Source of the DNA: Chitinophagaceae bacterium
Lineage (GTDB): Bacteria > Bacteroidota > Bacteroidia > Chitinophagales > Chitinophagaceae
DNA: 40,160 bases
Assembly: GCA_947442625.1 (NCBI GenBank)
Contig: CANEWJ010000006.1
Span: forward strand, 1 to 40,160
Direction of reading: 5' to 3'
Part shown: piece by piece, positions 1 to 8,762 of the stretch
How the letters are laid out: each line of letters starts with the position of its first letter
Numbering within the stretch: position 1 is the stretch's first letter
Notes under the pieces: generated by a model
What the model was told of the DNA's origin: nothing
What the model saw: only the letters and a program-made list of their open reading frames with translations
The model's database searches: none
Made by a program: the position numbers and the translations under genes

Positions 1-121
1 CAAGCGTATCGCCGTTTTCTCTTTTGATCTCAAGAGCGTTGTAGATCTCTGGGAGCTGACCTTCGAACTGAACGTCAACCACCGCACCGATCACCTGTTT
101 GATTTTACCTCTGCTGGACAT
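1..121 (-). CDS. atpD: F-type ATP synthase subunit beta, N-terminal fragment
   Basis: This is the first 40 codons of the catalytic beta subunit of the membrane F1Fo ATP synthase; the rest lies beyond the left edge. The translation starts [21 protein letters not shown] and continues through [10 protein letters not shown], which is the classic beta-subunit N-terminal barrel (the G-x-V-V-D-V pattern, then P-x-I-x-N-A-L). The start is the ATG on the minus strand at 121-119. A Bacteroidota-type -7 box lies 39 nt upstream at 161-168, so atpD probably has its own promoter although it follows glpF on the same strand at a distance of 108 nt. The gene is truncated only by the window edge. Identification is confident because the N-terminus is distinctive, but no Walker motif is in view. 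Confidence 0.93.
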   Translation of the reverse strand, partial: MSSRGKIKQVIGAVVDVQFEGQLPEIYNALEIKRENGDTL

Positions 122-160
122 GATTATTGTTTAAATTGGATAAAAGTCGTTTTCCGGCCG

Positions 161-168
161 CAAAGGTA
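161..168 (-). promoter_or_regulatory. Putative -7 promoter box of atpD
   Basis: The minus strand reads TACCTTTG followed by C, an exact match to the Bacteroidota -7 consensus TAnnTTTG. It is 39 nt upstream of the atpD ATG, giving a predicted leader of about 35 nt. No clear -33 TTTG is seen. The same octamer precedes tsaE and greA. Confidence 0.55.
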
Positions 169-229
169 AGCAGGATGGGATGATTAGAAAAATTGCACAC
201 AACAATTTTCTCACATTCGTCAAAAACAA

Positions 230-934
230 TCAAAGGAAGCCATAAAGAACCGCCGCCAAGACCGCTCCCAGCAGGGGACCAAGAACCGGAATGGCCGCAT
301 ATTCCCAATCACTGCTCCCTTTGTTGGGGATGGGAAGGATGGCATGGGCAATGCGTGGCCCAAGGTCCCTGGCGGGATTGATGGCATACCCTGTTGGTCC
401 ACCCATGCTGAGTCCAATGCCCAGTACCAGCAATGCAACCGGAAGGGCATCCAACGCTCCTAGTTTTACTTCGCCCTTTTGGATAAAAAAAATCGAAAGC
501 ATGAAAACAAAGGTGGCAATGGTCTCGGTCAGCAAATTGCTGAAAGGTTTTCTGATGGCGGGCCCTGTTGAAAAAACAGCCAGCAGCAGGGAAGGGTCTT
601 TTGTTGCTGCGAAATGGTCTTTATAGGTCAGCCATCCCAGAACGGAACCGATAAAAGCACCCAAAAGCTGGGCCAGCAAGTAGGATGGCACTTCACTCCA
701 GCTGAATTTACCTGCCACGGCAAGGCCAATGGTTACTGCCGGATTCAAATGGGCTCCACTGATATCTGCGGAAATATATACCCCTACAAATACTGCAATG
801 GCCCATGCAAGGGCAATCACAACAAGGCCGGAATTATTGCCTTTGGTCTTGTCCAACAATACATTGGCAACTACGCCTGATCCAAGGGTAATCAATACTG
901 CAGTTCCGGTGAGTTCAGCAACAAATGGGCTCAT
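230..934 (-). CDS. glpF: Glycerol uptake facilitator (aquaglyceroporin, MIP family)
   Basis: An inner-membrane channel for diffusion of glycerol into the cell, where GlpK traps it. The 234-residue protein has the two half-helix NPA signatures of the MIP family: GAHLNPAV in the first half and YAINPARD in the second. The Asp right after the second NPAR is typical of glycerol-conducting members rather than pure water channels. Six hydrophobic membrane segments are visible. The frame is open further upstream to 1045, but that stretch lies inside glpD and is not hydrophobic; the ATG at 934 (MSPFVAELTG) begins exactly where the first membrane helix should. It is the last gene of the glpK-glpD-glpF operon, 46 nt after the glpD stop. 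Confidence 0.93.
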   Translation of the reverse strand: MSPFVAELTGTAVLITLGSGVVANVLLDKTKGNNSGLVVIALAWAIAVFVGVYISADISGAHLNPAVTIGLAVAGKFSWSEVPSYLLAQLLGAFIGSVLGWLTYKDHFAATKDPSLLLAVFSTGPAIRKPFSNLLTETIATFVFMLSIFFIQKGEVKLGALDALPVALLVLGIGLSMGGPTGYAINPARDLGPRIAHAILPIPNKGSSDWEYAAIPVLGPLLGAVLAAVLYGFL

Positions 935-980
935 ATCTTCAATATTTAATGGCAAAATAAGGATTTTTTGGCTTCTTCCA

Positions 981-2534
981 TCAGCACAGGTACTGTCCTG
1001 CCATTTCCTGGAAACGACTGACCTGATCTTCTTTCCAGACAGCATCCATGCCCAATTGCTCCGCCATCATCGTTGCTACAGGCTCGGCAGATGCAATGGC
1101 CGCCCTGGCATCCACAAACAACATCCGGGATCTTCTTGCCAGGATATCCTCTACCGTCATGGCCATTTCATTGGACACTGCCCAAACCAACTCTGCTTTG
1201 CAATAATTGTGCGAGGGATGAATGCGCTCACCCATTGAGGAATCATCAGAGATCATTTGCCTGATAAACACTGCATCTGACCCGTATGCAGAAAACTCAC
1301 TCCCGTACAGGATCTTGTTATCATAACCATGCAAGCGCAAGTGTCTGGTAGCACATTTAACAATCGGAAACTTGGCTACAAATGCGGCATTGTTGACTGC
1401 GTCTTTTGCCATTTTCCGGTACGTTGTCCATTTTCCACCGGTAATGGTAATCAGGTTGCTGGAAGAAACCAGAATGGTATGGTCCCTTGATGCCAGGGCT
1501 GTGCTCCCTTTGTTCAATGTTTTGACCAGCGGCCTTAACCCTGCAAAAACTGACATAATATCTTTACGGGTGATGTTTATGGTGGTATAAGCATTGAAAT
1601 GATTGATGATGAAATCAATTTCTGTTTCTAGGGCCATGGGCTCATCATTGATCTCATCGAGTGGTGTGTCGGTCGTGCCAATCACCAAGGCATCCTGCCA
1701 GGGAAGGGCAAACAAGACCCTGCCATCTTCCGTCTTGGGTATCATCAATCCCACATCACCTGGGAAAAAATCTTTGCTGACCACCAGGTGGACTCCCTGC
1801 GAGGGCATGACTGCTGCTGGAGCATCATGATCATCCATGTCAAGAATATTGTCTACAAAAACACCCGTTGCATTGATTACCACTTTTGCAGTGATTGTGT
1901 ATTCCTTTCCGTCCAGCTCATCCTGGGCTTTTAGTCCAACCAGTTTCCCATTTTCCTTGACGAGCCCGGTTACATTGACATAATTCAACAGGGTTCCACC
2001 CAAATCATCGGCCGTTCTGGCAAGGGCAATGGCCAGCCTTGCGTCATCAAACTGCCCGTCGCAATAGGCTACCCCACCCTTCAGCCCTTTCCTTTTGAGC
2101 GATGGTAAAGCTGCAAACAATTCTTTTTTACCCAAGATCCTGGTATGACCGAGGCTTCGTTTTTGGGCCATCAGTTCATATACAAACAAGCCAACGCCAT
2201 AAAACCATTTGTCAATGCATGAATAAACCGGGATGATGAATTCCTGAACACGCGTGAGGTGTGGTGCATTGGCCAGCAAAAAAGCCCTTTCCCGCAGGGC
2301 TTCAATCACCAACTTGATGTTGCCCTGGGCGAGGTACCTGACTCCACCGTGAACAAGCTTGGTGCTCCGGCTGGATGTACCTTTGGCAAAATCATTTTTT
2401 TCCAAGAGCAATACCTTGAACCCTCTTTGGGAAGCATCAACAGCAATGCCCAGCCCGGTTGCGCCACCACCAATCACAACCATGTCCCAGGTTGTGCTTG
2501 TTTCCAATAGCTGTATGGAATCTTGTCTTTTCAC
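981..2534 (-). CDS. glpD: Aerobic glycerol-3-phosphate dehydrogenase (FAD-dependent)
   Basis: Oxidises sn-glycerol 3-phosphate to dihydroxyacetone phosphate at the inner membrane and passes electrons to quinone. The 517-residue protein has the N-terminal FAD dinucleotide-binding fold (GGGATGLGIAVDAS, about residues 22-35), then EKNDF and the family signature GTSSRSTKLVHGGVRYL. The DAO-type FAD domain is followed by a C-terminal helical domain that ends in the region around PVATMMAEQLGMDAVW. Length fits bacterial GlpD (about 500-560). It sits between glpK (4 nt upstream) and glpF (46 nt downstream), so it converts the product of GlpK. No regulator gene (glpR or antiterminator) is adjacent. Confidence 0.96.
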   Translation of the reverse strand: MKRQDSIQLLETSTTWDMVVIGGGATGLGIAVDASQRGFKVLLLEKNDFAKGTSSRSTKLVHGGVRYLAQGNIKLVIEALRERAFLLANAPHLTRVQEFIIPVYSCIDKWFYGVGLFVYELMAQKRSLGHTRILGKKELFAALPSLKRKGLKGGVAYCDGQFDDARLAIALARTADDLGGTLLNYVNVTGLVKENGKLVGLKAQDELDGKEYTITAKVVINATGVFVDNILDMDDHDAPAAVMPSQGVHLVVSKDFFPGDVGLMIPKTEDGRVLFALPWQDALVIGTTDTPLDEINDEPMALETEIDFIINHFNAYTTINITRKDIMSVFAGLRPLVKTLNKGSTALASRDHTILVSSSNLITITGGKWTTYRKMAKDAVNNAAFVAKFPIVKCATRHLRLHGYDNKILYGSEFSAYGSDAVFIRQMISDDSSMGERIHPSHNYCKAELVWAVSNEMAMTVEDILARRSRMLFVDARAAIASAEPVATMMAEQLGMDAVWKEDQVSRFQEMAGQYLC

Positions 2535-2538
2535 ATGA

Positions 2539-4035
2539 TCAGTTGTTGGGTGCAGACCAGGCCAATACAGCCTTTACTGCCCTTTGCCAGTTGTCGATAT
2601 GGATCTTTTTTTCAGTTTCATCCATGGAAGGAATAAATTGCCCTGATACTTTCCACTGGGATGAAATGGCTTCTATACTGCTCCAAAAACCAACTGCCAG
2701 TCCAGCAAGGTAAGCCGCGCCAAGGGCTGTTGTTTCGATGACCTCAGGCCTCAATACTTTAACGGAAAGGATATCAGACTGAAACTGCATGAGCAGGTCA
2801 TTGACAGTTGCGCCACCATCCACCCTGAGTTCTGCGATGGGCAGGCCGGCATCCGATTCCATGGCTTTGAGCACATCATAGGTCTGGTAGGCGATGCTTT
2901 CCAACGTCGCCCTTGCAATGTGCGCATCTGTGGAGCCACGGGTGATGCCAAAAATGGTTCCCCGGGCGTAGGGATTCCAGTGTGGAGCACCGAGGCCTGA
3001 AAAGGCCGGAACAACGACAACCCCATCTGCACTGTTCACTGAAGTTGCCAGTGCCTGAACTTCGGCTGAATGGCGAATTATTTTAAGTCCATCCCTCAAC
3101 CACTGCACAGCAGCACCTGCAATGAAGACGCTGCCCTCCAGCGCATAATTGGTAACACCATTGATTTGCCATGCCACAGTGGTAAGAAGATTGTTGTTGG
3201 ATGCAACGGCCTTGGTACCGGTGTTCATCAGCATGAAACAACCCGTACCATAGGTATTTTTCACCATCCCCATTCCTGTGCACATCTGTCCAAAAAGGGC
3301 AGACTGCTGGTCTCCCGCCATGCCTGCAACAGGCACTTCAGGCATGCCAATGGCTGATGCATAGCCATACACTTCACTGTTGCTTTTCACTTCGGGAAGC
3401 ACAGCCCTGGGGATGTTCAGGATCTCAAGCAATTCATCATCCCAATCCATTTTGCTAAGATCAAACATCATTGTTCTGGATGCATTGCTTACATCGGTTG
3501 CATGCACTTTCCCTTCTGTGAGTTTCCACAGCAGCCAGGTATCAACAGTGCCAAATGCAAGTTCTCCTTTCTCGGCCCTTTCCCTTGCACCATCCACATT
3601 GTCCAGGATCCATTTTAGCTTGGTGCCTGAGAAATAGGCGTCCACCACCAACCCTGTCTTTTCCTTGATCATTTCAGCCTTGCCCTCATTTCTCAACTGG
3701 TCACAAAATGCAGCGGTACGCCTGTCTTGCCAAACAATGGCATTGTACACTGGCTCGCTTGTTTGCCGGTCCCATACCAGGGTTGTTTCCCGCTGATTGG
3801 TGATGCCGATGGCAGCCACAGCAGCTGATTTCAATCCCAGTATACGCATCGCCTCTTTGGCAACAGAAGCCTGGCTGACCCATATTTCCATTGGGTCATG
3901 CTCCACCCAACCGGGTTGGGGGAAATACTGGGTAAATTCTTTTTGGGCAACTGCAGCAATCGATCCATTGACGTCAAAAAGGATGGCGCGTGAACTGGTG
4001 GTGCCTTGGTCGAGGGAGAGGATGTATTGGGTCAT
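2539..4035 (-). CDS. glpK: Glycerol kinase
   Basis: Phosphorylates glycerol with ATP to sn-glycerol 3-phosphate in the cytoplasm, the committing step of glycerol catabolism. The 498-residue protein is full length for the FGGY kinase family. The start [21 protein letters not shown] carries the phosphate-1 motif DQGTTSSR. Later come the substrate region [17 protein letters not shown], the catalytic [13 protein letters not shown] segment and the C-terminal DGGATVND motif. It is the first gene of the glp operon; glpD follows after 4 nt. The space directly upstream of the ATG is occupied by a G-rich tract (4036-4081), so there is no room for a Shine-Dalgarno sequence. No matching -7 box was found in the 129 nt between glpK and dnaX. 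Confidence 0.97.
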   Translation of the reverse strand: MTQYILSLDQGTTSSRAILFDVNGSIAAVAQKEFTQYFPQPGWVEHDPMEIWVSQASVAKEAMRILGLKSAAVAAIGITNQRETTLVWDRQTSEPVYNAIVWQDRRTAAFCDQLRNEGKAEMIKEKTGLVVDAYFSGTKLKWILDNVDGARERAEKGELAFGTVDTWLLWKLTEGKVHATDVSNASRTMMFDLSKMDWDDELLEILNIPRAVLPEVKSNSEVYGYASAIGMPEVPVAGMAGDQQSALFGQMCTGMGMVKNTYGTGCFMLMNTGTKAVASNNNLLTTVAWQINGVTNYALEGSVFIAGAAVQWLRDGLKIIRHSAEVQALATSVNSADGVVVVPAFSGLGAPHWNPYARGTIFGITRGSTDAHIARATLESIAYQTYDVLKAMESDAGLPIAELRVDGGATVNDLLMQFQSDILSVKVLRPEVIETTALGAAYLAGLAVGFWSSIEAISSQWKVSGQFIPSMDETEKKIHIDNWQRAVKAVLAWSAPNN

Positions 4036-4081
4036 GGGTTAGGGGTTTAGGGGTTGGGGGTTTAGGGGTTTAGGGGTTGGG
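4036..4081. repeat. G-rich telomere-like tract abutting the glpK start
   Basis: The plus strand carries seven runs of 3-5 G (4036-4038, 4042-4045, 4050-4053, 4056-4060, 4065-4068, 4073-4076, 4079-4081) separated by TTA, TTTA or TT. The unit is approximately GGGGTTTA with variants. It touches the glpK ATG (4035), so the glpK mRNA leader would carry the C-rich complement. The pattern satisfies the usual sequence rule for a G-quadruplex on the plus strand. Confidence 0.85.
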
Positions 4082-4164
4082 ATTCCTAAATTAACAGAAA
4101 AAATCTACATCTCATCATTCATAAACCGCCTAAGGCCTAAACCATTTTCCTTAAATTGCACCCG

Positions 4165-5955
4165 ATGGAAAATTTCGTTGTATCAGCAAGAAAGTACAGG
4201 CCGCAACATTTCTCAACCGTGGTGGGACAATCCCATATCACCACTACCCTGAAAAATGCGATCCTCCAACAACACCTTGCGCATGCATTTTTGTTCTGCG
4301 GACCAAGGGGCGTGGGCAAAACAACCTGTGCCAGGATCCTGGCCAAAACCATCAACTGCGAAAACTTGGGCAAGGATGGCGAGGCCTGCGACACCTGCAA
4401 TTCTTGTCAATCCTTCAACAATGGCGCCTCTTTCAATATCCATGAACTGGATGCGGCAAGCAACAATTCGGTTGATGATATCCGTGACCTGATTGAACAG
4501 GTCCGTTTTGCGCCACAGGCAGGAAAATACAAGATATACATCATTGATGAGGTGCACATGCTCAGTTCCAATGCATTCAATGCATTCCTCAAAACACTCG
4601 AGGAGCCACCTGCCCATGCGATTTTTATCCTCGCCACTACTGAAAAACACAAGATCCTCCCCACCATCCTATCCAGGTGCCAGATCTTCGACTTCAAACG
4701 CATCACGCCTGCTGATATCGCCACCCATTTGGAAGAAATAGCCACCAAAGAAAACATCCAAGCCGAGCCAACAGCCCTTCATGTGATCGCCCAAAAAAGC
4801 GATGGTTGCATGCGCGATGCCCTGAGCATCCTGGACAAAATTGTAAGCTTTACCAACGCCAACCTTACGTATAGCAATACCCTCGAACACCTCAATTTGC
4901 TCGACGAAGATTATTTCTTCAAATTGCTGGACCTCCTGGACAGCGAAGACCTGCCGGGCGTGTTGACCATTTATGACGAGATTGACAAAAAAGGGTTCGA
5001 TGGGGACATGGTACTGAACAACCTTTCAGAATTTTTCAGGAATCTCCTGGTCAGCCGTGATCCAAGATCCATCAGCCTCTTACAAGTGGTGGAAGGATTC
5101 CGGAACCGATACATCACTGCCGCTGCCTCCATCTCACCTGCCTATATGATAGGTGCCCTCAACATCCTCAATGAAGCTGAAATCGGATTCAAGCAGGCCA
5201 GGAACAAAAAACTGCATGTCGAGTTTCACCTGATCAAATTAACCCACCTGAAACAGGCCGTCACCCTGGTGGAAGATGATAGCGCAATAAAAAAAAAACG
5301 GGTTGATGAGATAAAACCGGTTGCGTTCAGGCAAATTACCTTCGCGCCGCAAAAAACAAAACCTTCGGCAAAGCTTGTCATTGACAATCCACGCCCTCCT
5401 GTTCAGGCCAAAGAACCCCCGCCTGATTTAACAGCCCCACCGGAAAAACCATTGGCCAGGTCCATTGCATCTCCTTCACAAGCACCTGCAGAAACCGTTT
5501 CGGGCGGTTTGGGTTCACTGAAAAAAATCAGGGAACAGATCCAAAACAGAAAACAGGAGCATGTAGAGGTATTTACCCTGAATGAAGAACGCTTGGATAC
5601 TGCATGGGCAGCTTATTTGCAGAAACTGCAGGAAAACAACCAGGTTACCAGCCTGAGCAACCTGAAAATGGCCAAGGTAACCATCATCGATGAGCTTGTT
5701 TTTGAGATCATGGCTGAGACCAGCATTCAACAACAATTCATAGAAAGTGAAAAGGTAGGATTGCTCATCCATGTGCAAGACTTTTTCAACAATCCAAAGG
5801 TCCAGTTTATGGTTCAACTCAATCCATCAGCAAATCTGGAGGAAGTGGTAAAGGATCAGCCTTTATCGTTGAGAGAGCAGTATTTCAAGATGATTGAACG
5901 CTATCCCATCATCAAGGAAATGAGGGACCAACTCAATCTGGACCTTGATTACTGA
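4165..5955 (+). CDS. dnaX: DNA polymerase III subunit gamma/tau
   Basis: Clamp-loader ATPase of the replicative polymerase; it loads the sliding clamp and ties the holoenzyme together. With the ATG at 4165 the protein (596 aa) begins MENFVVSARKYRPQ, the standard DnaX N-terminus; the frame is open to a TTG at 4156 but that adds only three residues. Visible motifs are Walker A GPRGVGKTT (residues 46-54), the four-cysteine zinc module around CENLGKDGEACDTCNSC, the DEVHMLS Walker B box and the SRCQ sensor. The C-terminal third is proline-rich and ends in a tau-like region. No slippery A-run with the context for a programmed gamma frameshift was obvious; an A8 run at 5289-5296 is the only candidate. 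Divergent from glpK. Confidence 0.96.
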   Translation: MENFVVSARKYRPQHFSTVVGQSHITTTLKNAILQQHLAHAFLFCGPRGVGKTTCARILAKTINCENLGKDGEACDTCNSCQSFNNGASFNIHELDAASNNSVDDIRDLIEQVRFAPQAGKYKIYIIDEVHMLSSNAFNAFLKTLEEPPAHAIFILATTEKHKILPTILSRCQIFDFKRITPADIATHLEEIATKENIQAEPTALHVIAQKSDGCMRDALSILDKIVSFTNANLTYSNTLEHLNLLDEDYFFKLLDLLDSEDLPGVLTIYDEIDKKGFDGDMVLNNLSEFFRNLLVSRDPRSISLLQVVEGFRNRYITAAASISPAYMIGALNILNEAEIGFKQARNKKLHVEFHLIKLTHLKQAVTLVEDDSAIKKKRVDEIKPVAFRQITFAPQKTKPSAKLVIDNPRPPVQAKEPPPDLTAPPEKPLARSIASPSQAPAETVSGGLGSLKKIREQIQNRKQEHVEVFTLNEERLDTAWAAYLQKLQENNQVTSLSNLKMAKVTIIDELVFEIMAETSIQQQFIESEKVGLLIHVQDFFNNPKVQFMVQLNPSANLEEVVKDQPLSLREQYFKMIERYPIIKEMRDQLNLDLDY

Positions 5956-5986
5956 AAACCAGTGCAAATCTTTGCAAACAGACGTG

Positions 5987-6014
5987 TTGAATTCCTCAAT
6001 TTGCCGTAATTTCG
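5987..6014 (+). promoter_or_regulatory. Putative promoter of the E2 gene
   Basis: TTG at 5987-5989, a 17-nt spacer and TAATTTCG at 6007-6014 resemble the Bacteroidota -33/-7 promoter with one mismatch in the -7 box. Transcription would start about 35 nt before the E2 ATG. It lies in the 99-nt gap after dnaX. Confidence 0.4.
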
Positions 6015-6054
6015 GCCTTCAAAATAATTAATTAACCTTAATATACACAGGGAT

Positions 6055-7662
6055 ATGGCCGAAGTGATCAGGATGCCTCTCCTCAGCGATACAATGACCG
6101 AGGGTAAAATCGTCAAATGGAACAAGAACATAGGAGATGCGGTCAAAAGCGATGATGTACTGGCAGATGTGGAAACAGACAAAGCCACCATGGAAGTGGT
6201 GGGCTATGCTGACGGCACCTTGCTTTACGTAGGTATTAAGGAGGGAGAGGCTGCCAAAATCAATGAAATCATTGCCATCGTAGGAAAGCCTGGCGAAGAC
6301 ATACAAAGTTATCTTGCAGCAGAAGCTGGCGCTTCAACACCTGACCCTGCTCCGGTTGCCCCATCCGCAGCCCCTGCTCCTGCAATCAGTCAAGCGCCGG
6401 TTATTACTCCAGAACAACTGGGTGTTACTGTAATCAGAATGCCGTTGCTGAGTGATACCATGACTTCAGGAAAAATTGTTCAATGGAATAAAAATGTGGG
6501 TGATGCCGTCAAAAGTGACGACAACCTTGCCGATGTTGAAACAGACAAGGCTACCATGGAAGTGGTAGGTTATGCAGATGGAACCTTGCTGCACATTGGT
6601 GTTGCTGAAGGAGAATCTGCTAAAATCAATGACGTAATTGCGATCATCGGCAAAGCCGGAACCGATATCACAGGATTGCTTGCCTCCCTCAACTCAAATG
6701 GAAACACCCCGGCGGCTGCAGCCGTATCGGCTCCAGCCCCTGTTGCAGTTGCGGCAATCGCGCCAGCAGCAGCACCTTCGAATGACAGTACAGACGGAAG
6801 GCTTAAAGCCTCTCCACTTGCCAAAATACTTGCCAAAGACAAAGGCATTGACCTCTCCAAGGTCATCGGATCAGGAGATGGTGGCAGAATCATCAAAAAG
6901 GATGTGGACGACTTTAAGGCAGCGCCTGTTGCAGCCCAAACAGCAGCGCCAGCAGCTGCAAAAATCCTGGTATCCGGACAAGAAGGATACACAGATACGC
7001 AGCTTACATCCATGCGCAAAACCATCGCCAGAAGACTTGGGGAGAGCATGTTCACTGCACCTCATTTCTACCTCACCATGGAAATTTGCATGGACAATGC
7101 CATCAAAGCCCGTGCACAAATGAATGAGGTAAGCCCTACCAAAATTTCTTTCCAGGACATGCTGATCAAAGCATCGGCCTTGGCCTTGAAAAAACATCCG
7201 GCAGTAAACAGCAGTTGGATGGGAGATTTTATCAGAACCTATGACCATGTGCACATTGGCTCTGCCATTGCCCTTCCAGAAGGACTGATTGTTCCCGTGT
7301 TAAGGTTCGCAGACCAAAAAAGCCTGTCTCAAATAGCCCTGGAATCAAAAGAGTTGTATGACAAGGCCAGGAACAAGAAGATTCAACCACAGGATTTCAC
7401 AGGCAATACATTTACCATCTCCAATCTGGGCATGATGGACATTGATGAATTCACTGCCATCATCAACCCGCCAGACAGCTGTATTCTTGCTGTTGGCAAG
7501 ATCAAAGAAGTGGTGGTCAGGAAAGGAGAAGGCTTTACCACCACCCAGATGATGAAGGTAACCCTGAGCTGTGACCACAGGAGTGTTGATGGCGCAGTGG
7601 GTGCAGGCTTCCTGCAAACCCTTAAAAAATACATGGAGAACCCAGTAGTGATGCTGGTTTGA
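6055..7662 (+). CDS. pdhC: Pyruvate dehydrogenase complex E2, dihydrolipoamide acetyltransferase, two lipoyl domains
   Basis: Core subunit of the pyruvate dehydrogenase complex; it transfers acetyl groups from lipoyl-lysine to CoA. The 535-residue protein shows two tandem lipoyl domains with the DKAT motif at K43 and K165, each followed by an Ala/Pro-rich hinge, then a peripheral-subunit-binding domain (about 249-285, ASPLAKILAKDKGIDLSKV) and the catalytic acyltransferase domain with DHRSVDG (H508 and D512). The two lipoyl domains are strikingly alike. E1 and E3 are not in the window. The sequence cannot by itself rule out a branched-chain or 2-oxoglutarate E2, but two lipoyl domains and the hinge composition favour pyruvate. 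A strong terminator follows. Confidence 0.92.
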   Translation: MAEVIRMPLLSDTMTEGKIVKWNKNIGDAVKSDDVLADVETDKATMEVVGYADGTLLYVGIKEGEAAKINEIIAIVGKPGEDIQSYLAAEAGASTPDPAPVAPSAAPAPAISQAPVITPEQLGVTVIRMPLLSDTMTSGKIVQWNKNVGDAVKSDDNLADVETDKATMEVVGYADGTLLHIGVAEGESAKINDVIAIIGKAGTDITGLLASLNSNGNTPAAAAVSAPAPVAVAAIAPAAAPSNDSTDGRLKASPLAKILAKDKGIDLSKVIGSGDGGRIIKKDVDDFKAAPVAAQTAAPAAAKILVSGQEGYTDTQLTSMRKTIARRLGESMFTAPHFYLTMEICMDNAIKARAQMNEVSPTKISFQDMLIKASALALKKHPAVNSSWMGDFIRTYDHVHIGSAIALPEGLIVPVLRFADQKSLSQIALESKELYDKARNKKIQPQDFTGNTFTISNLGMMDIDEFTAIINPPDSCILAVGKIKEVVVRKGEGFTTTQMMKVTLSCDHRSVDGAVGAGFLQTLKKYMENPVVMLV

Positions 7663-7678
7663 TCGATATTTTCTTTTT

Positions 7679-7705
7679 AAAGCCGGTCTAAAACCGGCTT
7701 TTTTT
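7679..7705 (+). terminator. Rho-independent terminator after the E2 gene
   Basis: A perfect 9-bp stem, AAAGCCGGT (7679-7687) with ACCGGCTTT (7693-7701), has a 5-nt loop and runs into a T7 tract (7699-7705). It starts 16 nt after the E2 stop codon. It separates the E2 gene from the CoA-binding protein gene, whose ATG follows 12 nt later, so that gene may be read mostly by readthrough or from a promoter not recognised here. Confidence 0.9.
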
Positions 7706-7717
7706 ATCTCTAATAGT

Positions 7718-8083
7718 ATGCCAAATAAAAAAACCCTTGTCATCGGCGCCTCAACCAATCCTACACAGTACAGCCATCTTGCTGTAAGAAAATTGCTTAC
7801 CGCAGGTCATCAGGTGGAAGCCATTGGCAGGGAGGAATTCACTATTGAAAATATTTCAATAGCCACAACAATGTCCCCTTTTGAAGGGATTGATACCGTA
7901 ACGATTTACCTCAACGCAGACAGGCAAAAAGCCTATGAGGAATATATCCTTTCTCTTCATCCAAAACGCATCATCTTCAATCCCGGAGCTGAAAATCCCA
8001 GCTTTTTTAAGGAGGCAACACACAAGGGAATTGATACTTTAGAAGCTTGCACCTTGGTCATGCTTTCCGCCGGCACATATTAG
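7718..8083 (+). CDS. CoA-binding domain protein (YccU-like)
   Basis: A 121-residue single-domain Rossmann-fold protein of the CoA-binding family (as in the N-terminal part of succinyl-CoA ligase alpha, and stand-alone YccU). It begins MPNKKTLVIGAST and keeps the nucleotide-loop pattern V-I-G-A-S-x-x-P-x-x-Y, then AIGREEF in place of the usual P-V-N-P, and FNPGAENP followed by EACTLVML near the C-terminus, the expected positions for E and C in this family. The biological role of stand-alone members is not established. It starts only 12 nt after the E2 terminator. Confident about the fold, not about function. Confidence 0.82.
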   Translation: MPNKKTLVIGASTNPTQYSHLAVRKLLTAGHQVEAIGREEFTIENISIATTMSPFEGIDTVTIYLNADRQKAYEEYILSLHPKRIIFNPGAENPSFFKEATHKGIDTLEACTLVMLSAGTY

Positions 8084-8268
8084 TATCTCCACATACTGCC
8101 ACCTCATTCATTTTCCATTTTTTTGGAATTAAGTGCTTTTGCGTAAATACTGCAACATTTAACTTAAGCAGGGTAAGTACTAATACTCAATATGAATGAA
8201 TATATACTACACGCATAATATTCTGCTGTAACCCTCCGTTACTTTGTAGAACCAATCAAATCCATTGT

Positions 8269-8694
8269 ATGAAAAAGCTATGTATAACCCTCACATTCAC
8301 GCTTGCTTTTACAGCAATGCTCAGTAATGCAAGGGCCCAAAAAATGTTTGATACGCTTCCAGAAACAGCAAAATTTTTACCCAGTGCTGTGGAAGGTATT
8401 TTTAATTTGAATCCAGGATCTGCCGTTGATGTAAAGTTCACCCAAGGGTTTCATGTTACGGGTGTCATCAAATCCAACATGAAAGTATATGACAATTTAC
8501 AAACCGTTGTCATCGAAAGTTCTAACTATAAAGCAAATCTCTTCATCTCCAAAACAGTCGATCAGGACAACAAAATAAAATATGTTGGCAGAATGTTTGG
8601 ACGCGGATTCCAAGATGGCATCGAACTCAATGTAGACAATGCAGGAAAAAACATCATCAAAAAAATAAACCTCAAAGATATGATCGTTGAGTAA
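8269..8694 (+). CDS. Secreted protein of unknown function
   Basis: I do not recognise a family. The 141-residue product starts with a signal peptide: MKKLC, a hydrophobic core, and a probable signal peptidase I site after ARA at residue 23 (mature protein starts at Gln). The mature part of about 118 residues has no cysteine and looks beta-rich, with alternating segments such as VDVKFTQGFHVTGVIK and LQTVVIESSNYKANLFISK. No lipobox and no T9SS-type C-terminal domain are seen. A near-consensus -7 box (TTACTTTG, 8239-8246) lies 22 nt before the ATG. The next gene, a secreted metzincin, starts 68 nt downstream on the same strand, so the two could be cotranscribed; a role as chaperone, inhibitor or partner of the protease is possible but only a guess. 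Confidence 0.75.
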   Translation: MKKLCITLTFTLAFTAMLSNARAQKMFDTLPETAKFLPSAVEGIFNLNPGSAVDVKFTQGFHVTGVIKSNMKVYDNLQTVVIESSNYKANLFISKTVDQDNKIKYVGRMFGRGFQDGIELNVDNAGKNIIKKINLKDMIVE

Positions 8695-8762
8695 ACTCAA
8701 CGTGGCCCGTTTTTAATCCAATCCCCTACCACATTCCAATCCCAATCCTATACCTCCATTTT

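Noticed and set aside
4036-4081. True telomere or replicon end
   Set aside because: Genes continue normally on both sides, and the unit is irregular; only the sequence resemblance is telomere-like.
5289-5296. Programmed frameshift site in dnaX (A8 run)
   Set aside because: An A-run exists, but a -1 shift product and a stimulatory hairpin could not be confirmed by eye, so no feature is claimed.
6570-7055. 161-codon frames on both strands (6570-7055 minus, 6638-7123 plus out of frame) in the E2 gene
   Set aside because: Produced by the Ala/Pro-rich hinge codons of E2; low-complexity translations.
8084-8268. Small gene or tRNA in the 185-nt gap before the unknown secreted protein
   Set aside because: AT-rich, no open frame of interest and no cloverleaf pattern; only a near-consensus -7 box at 8239-8246 was noted.
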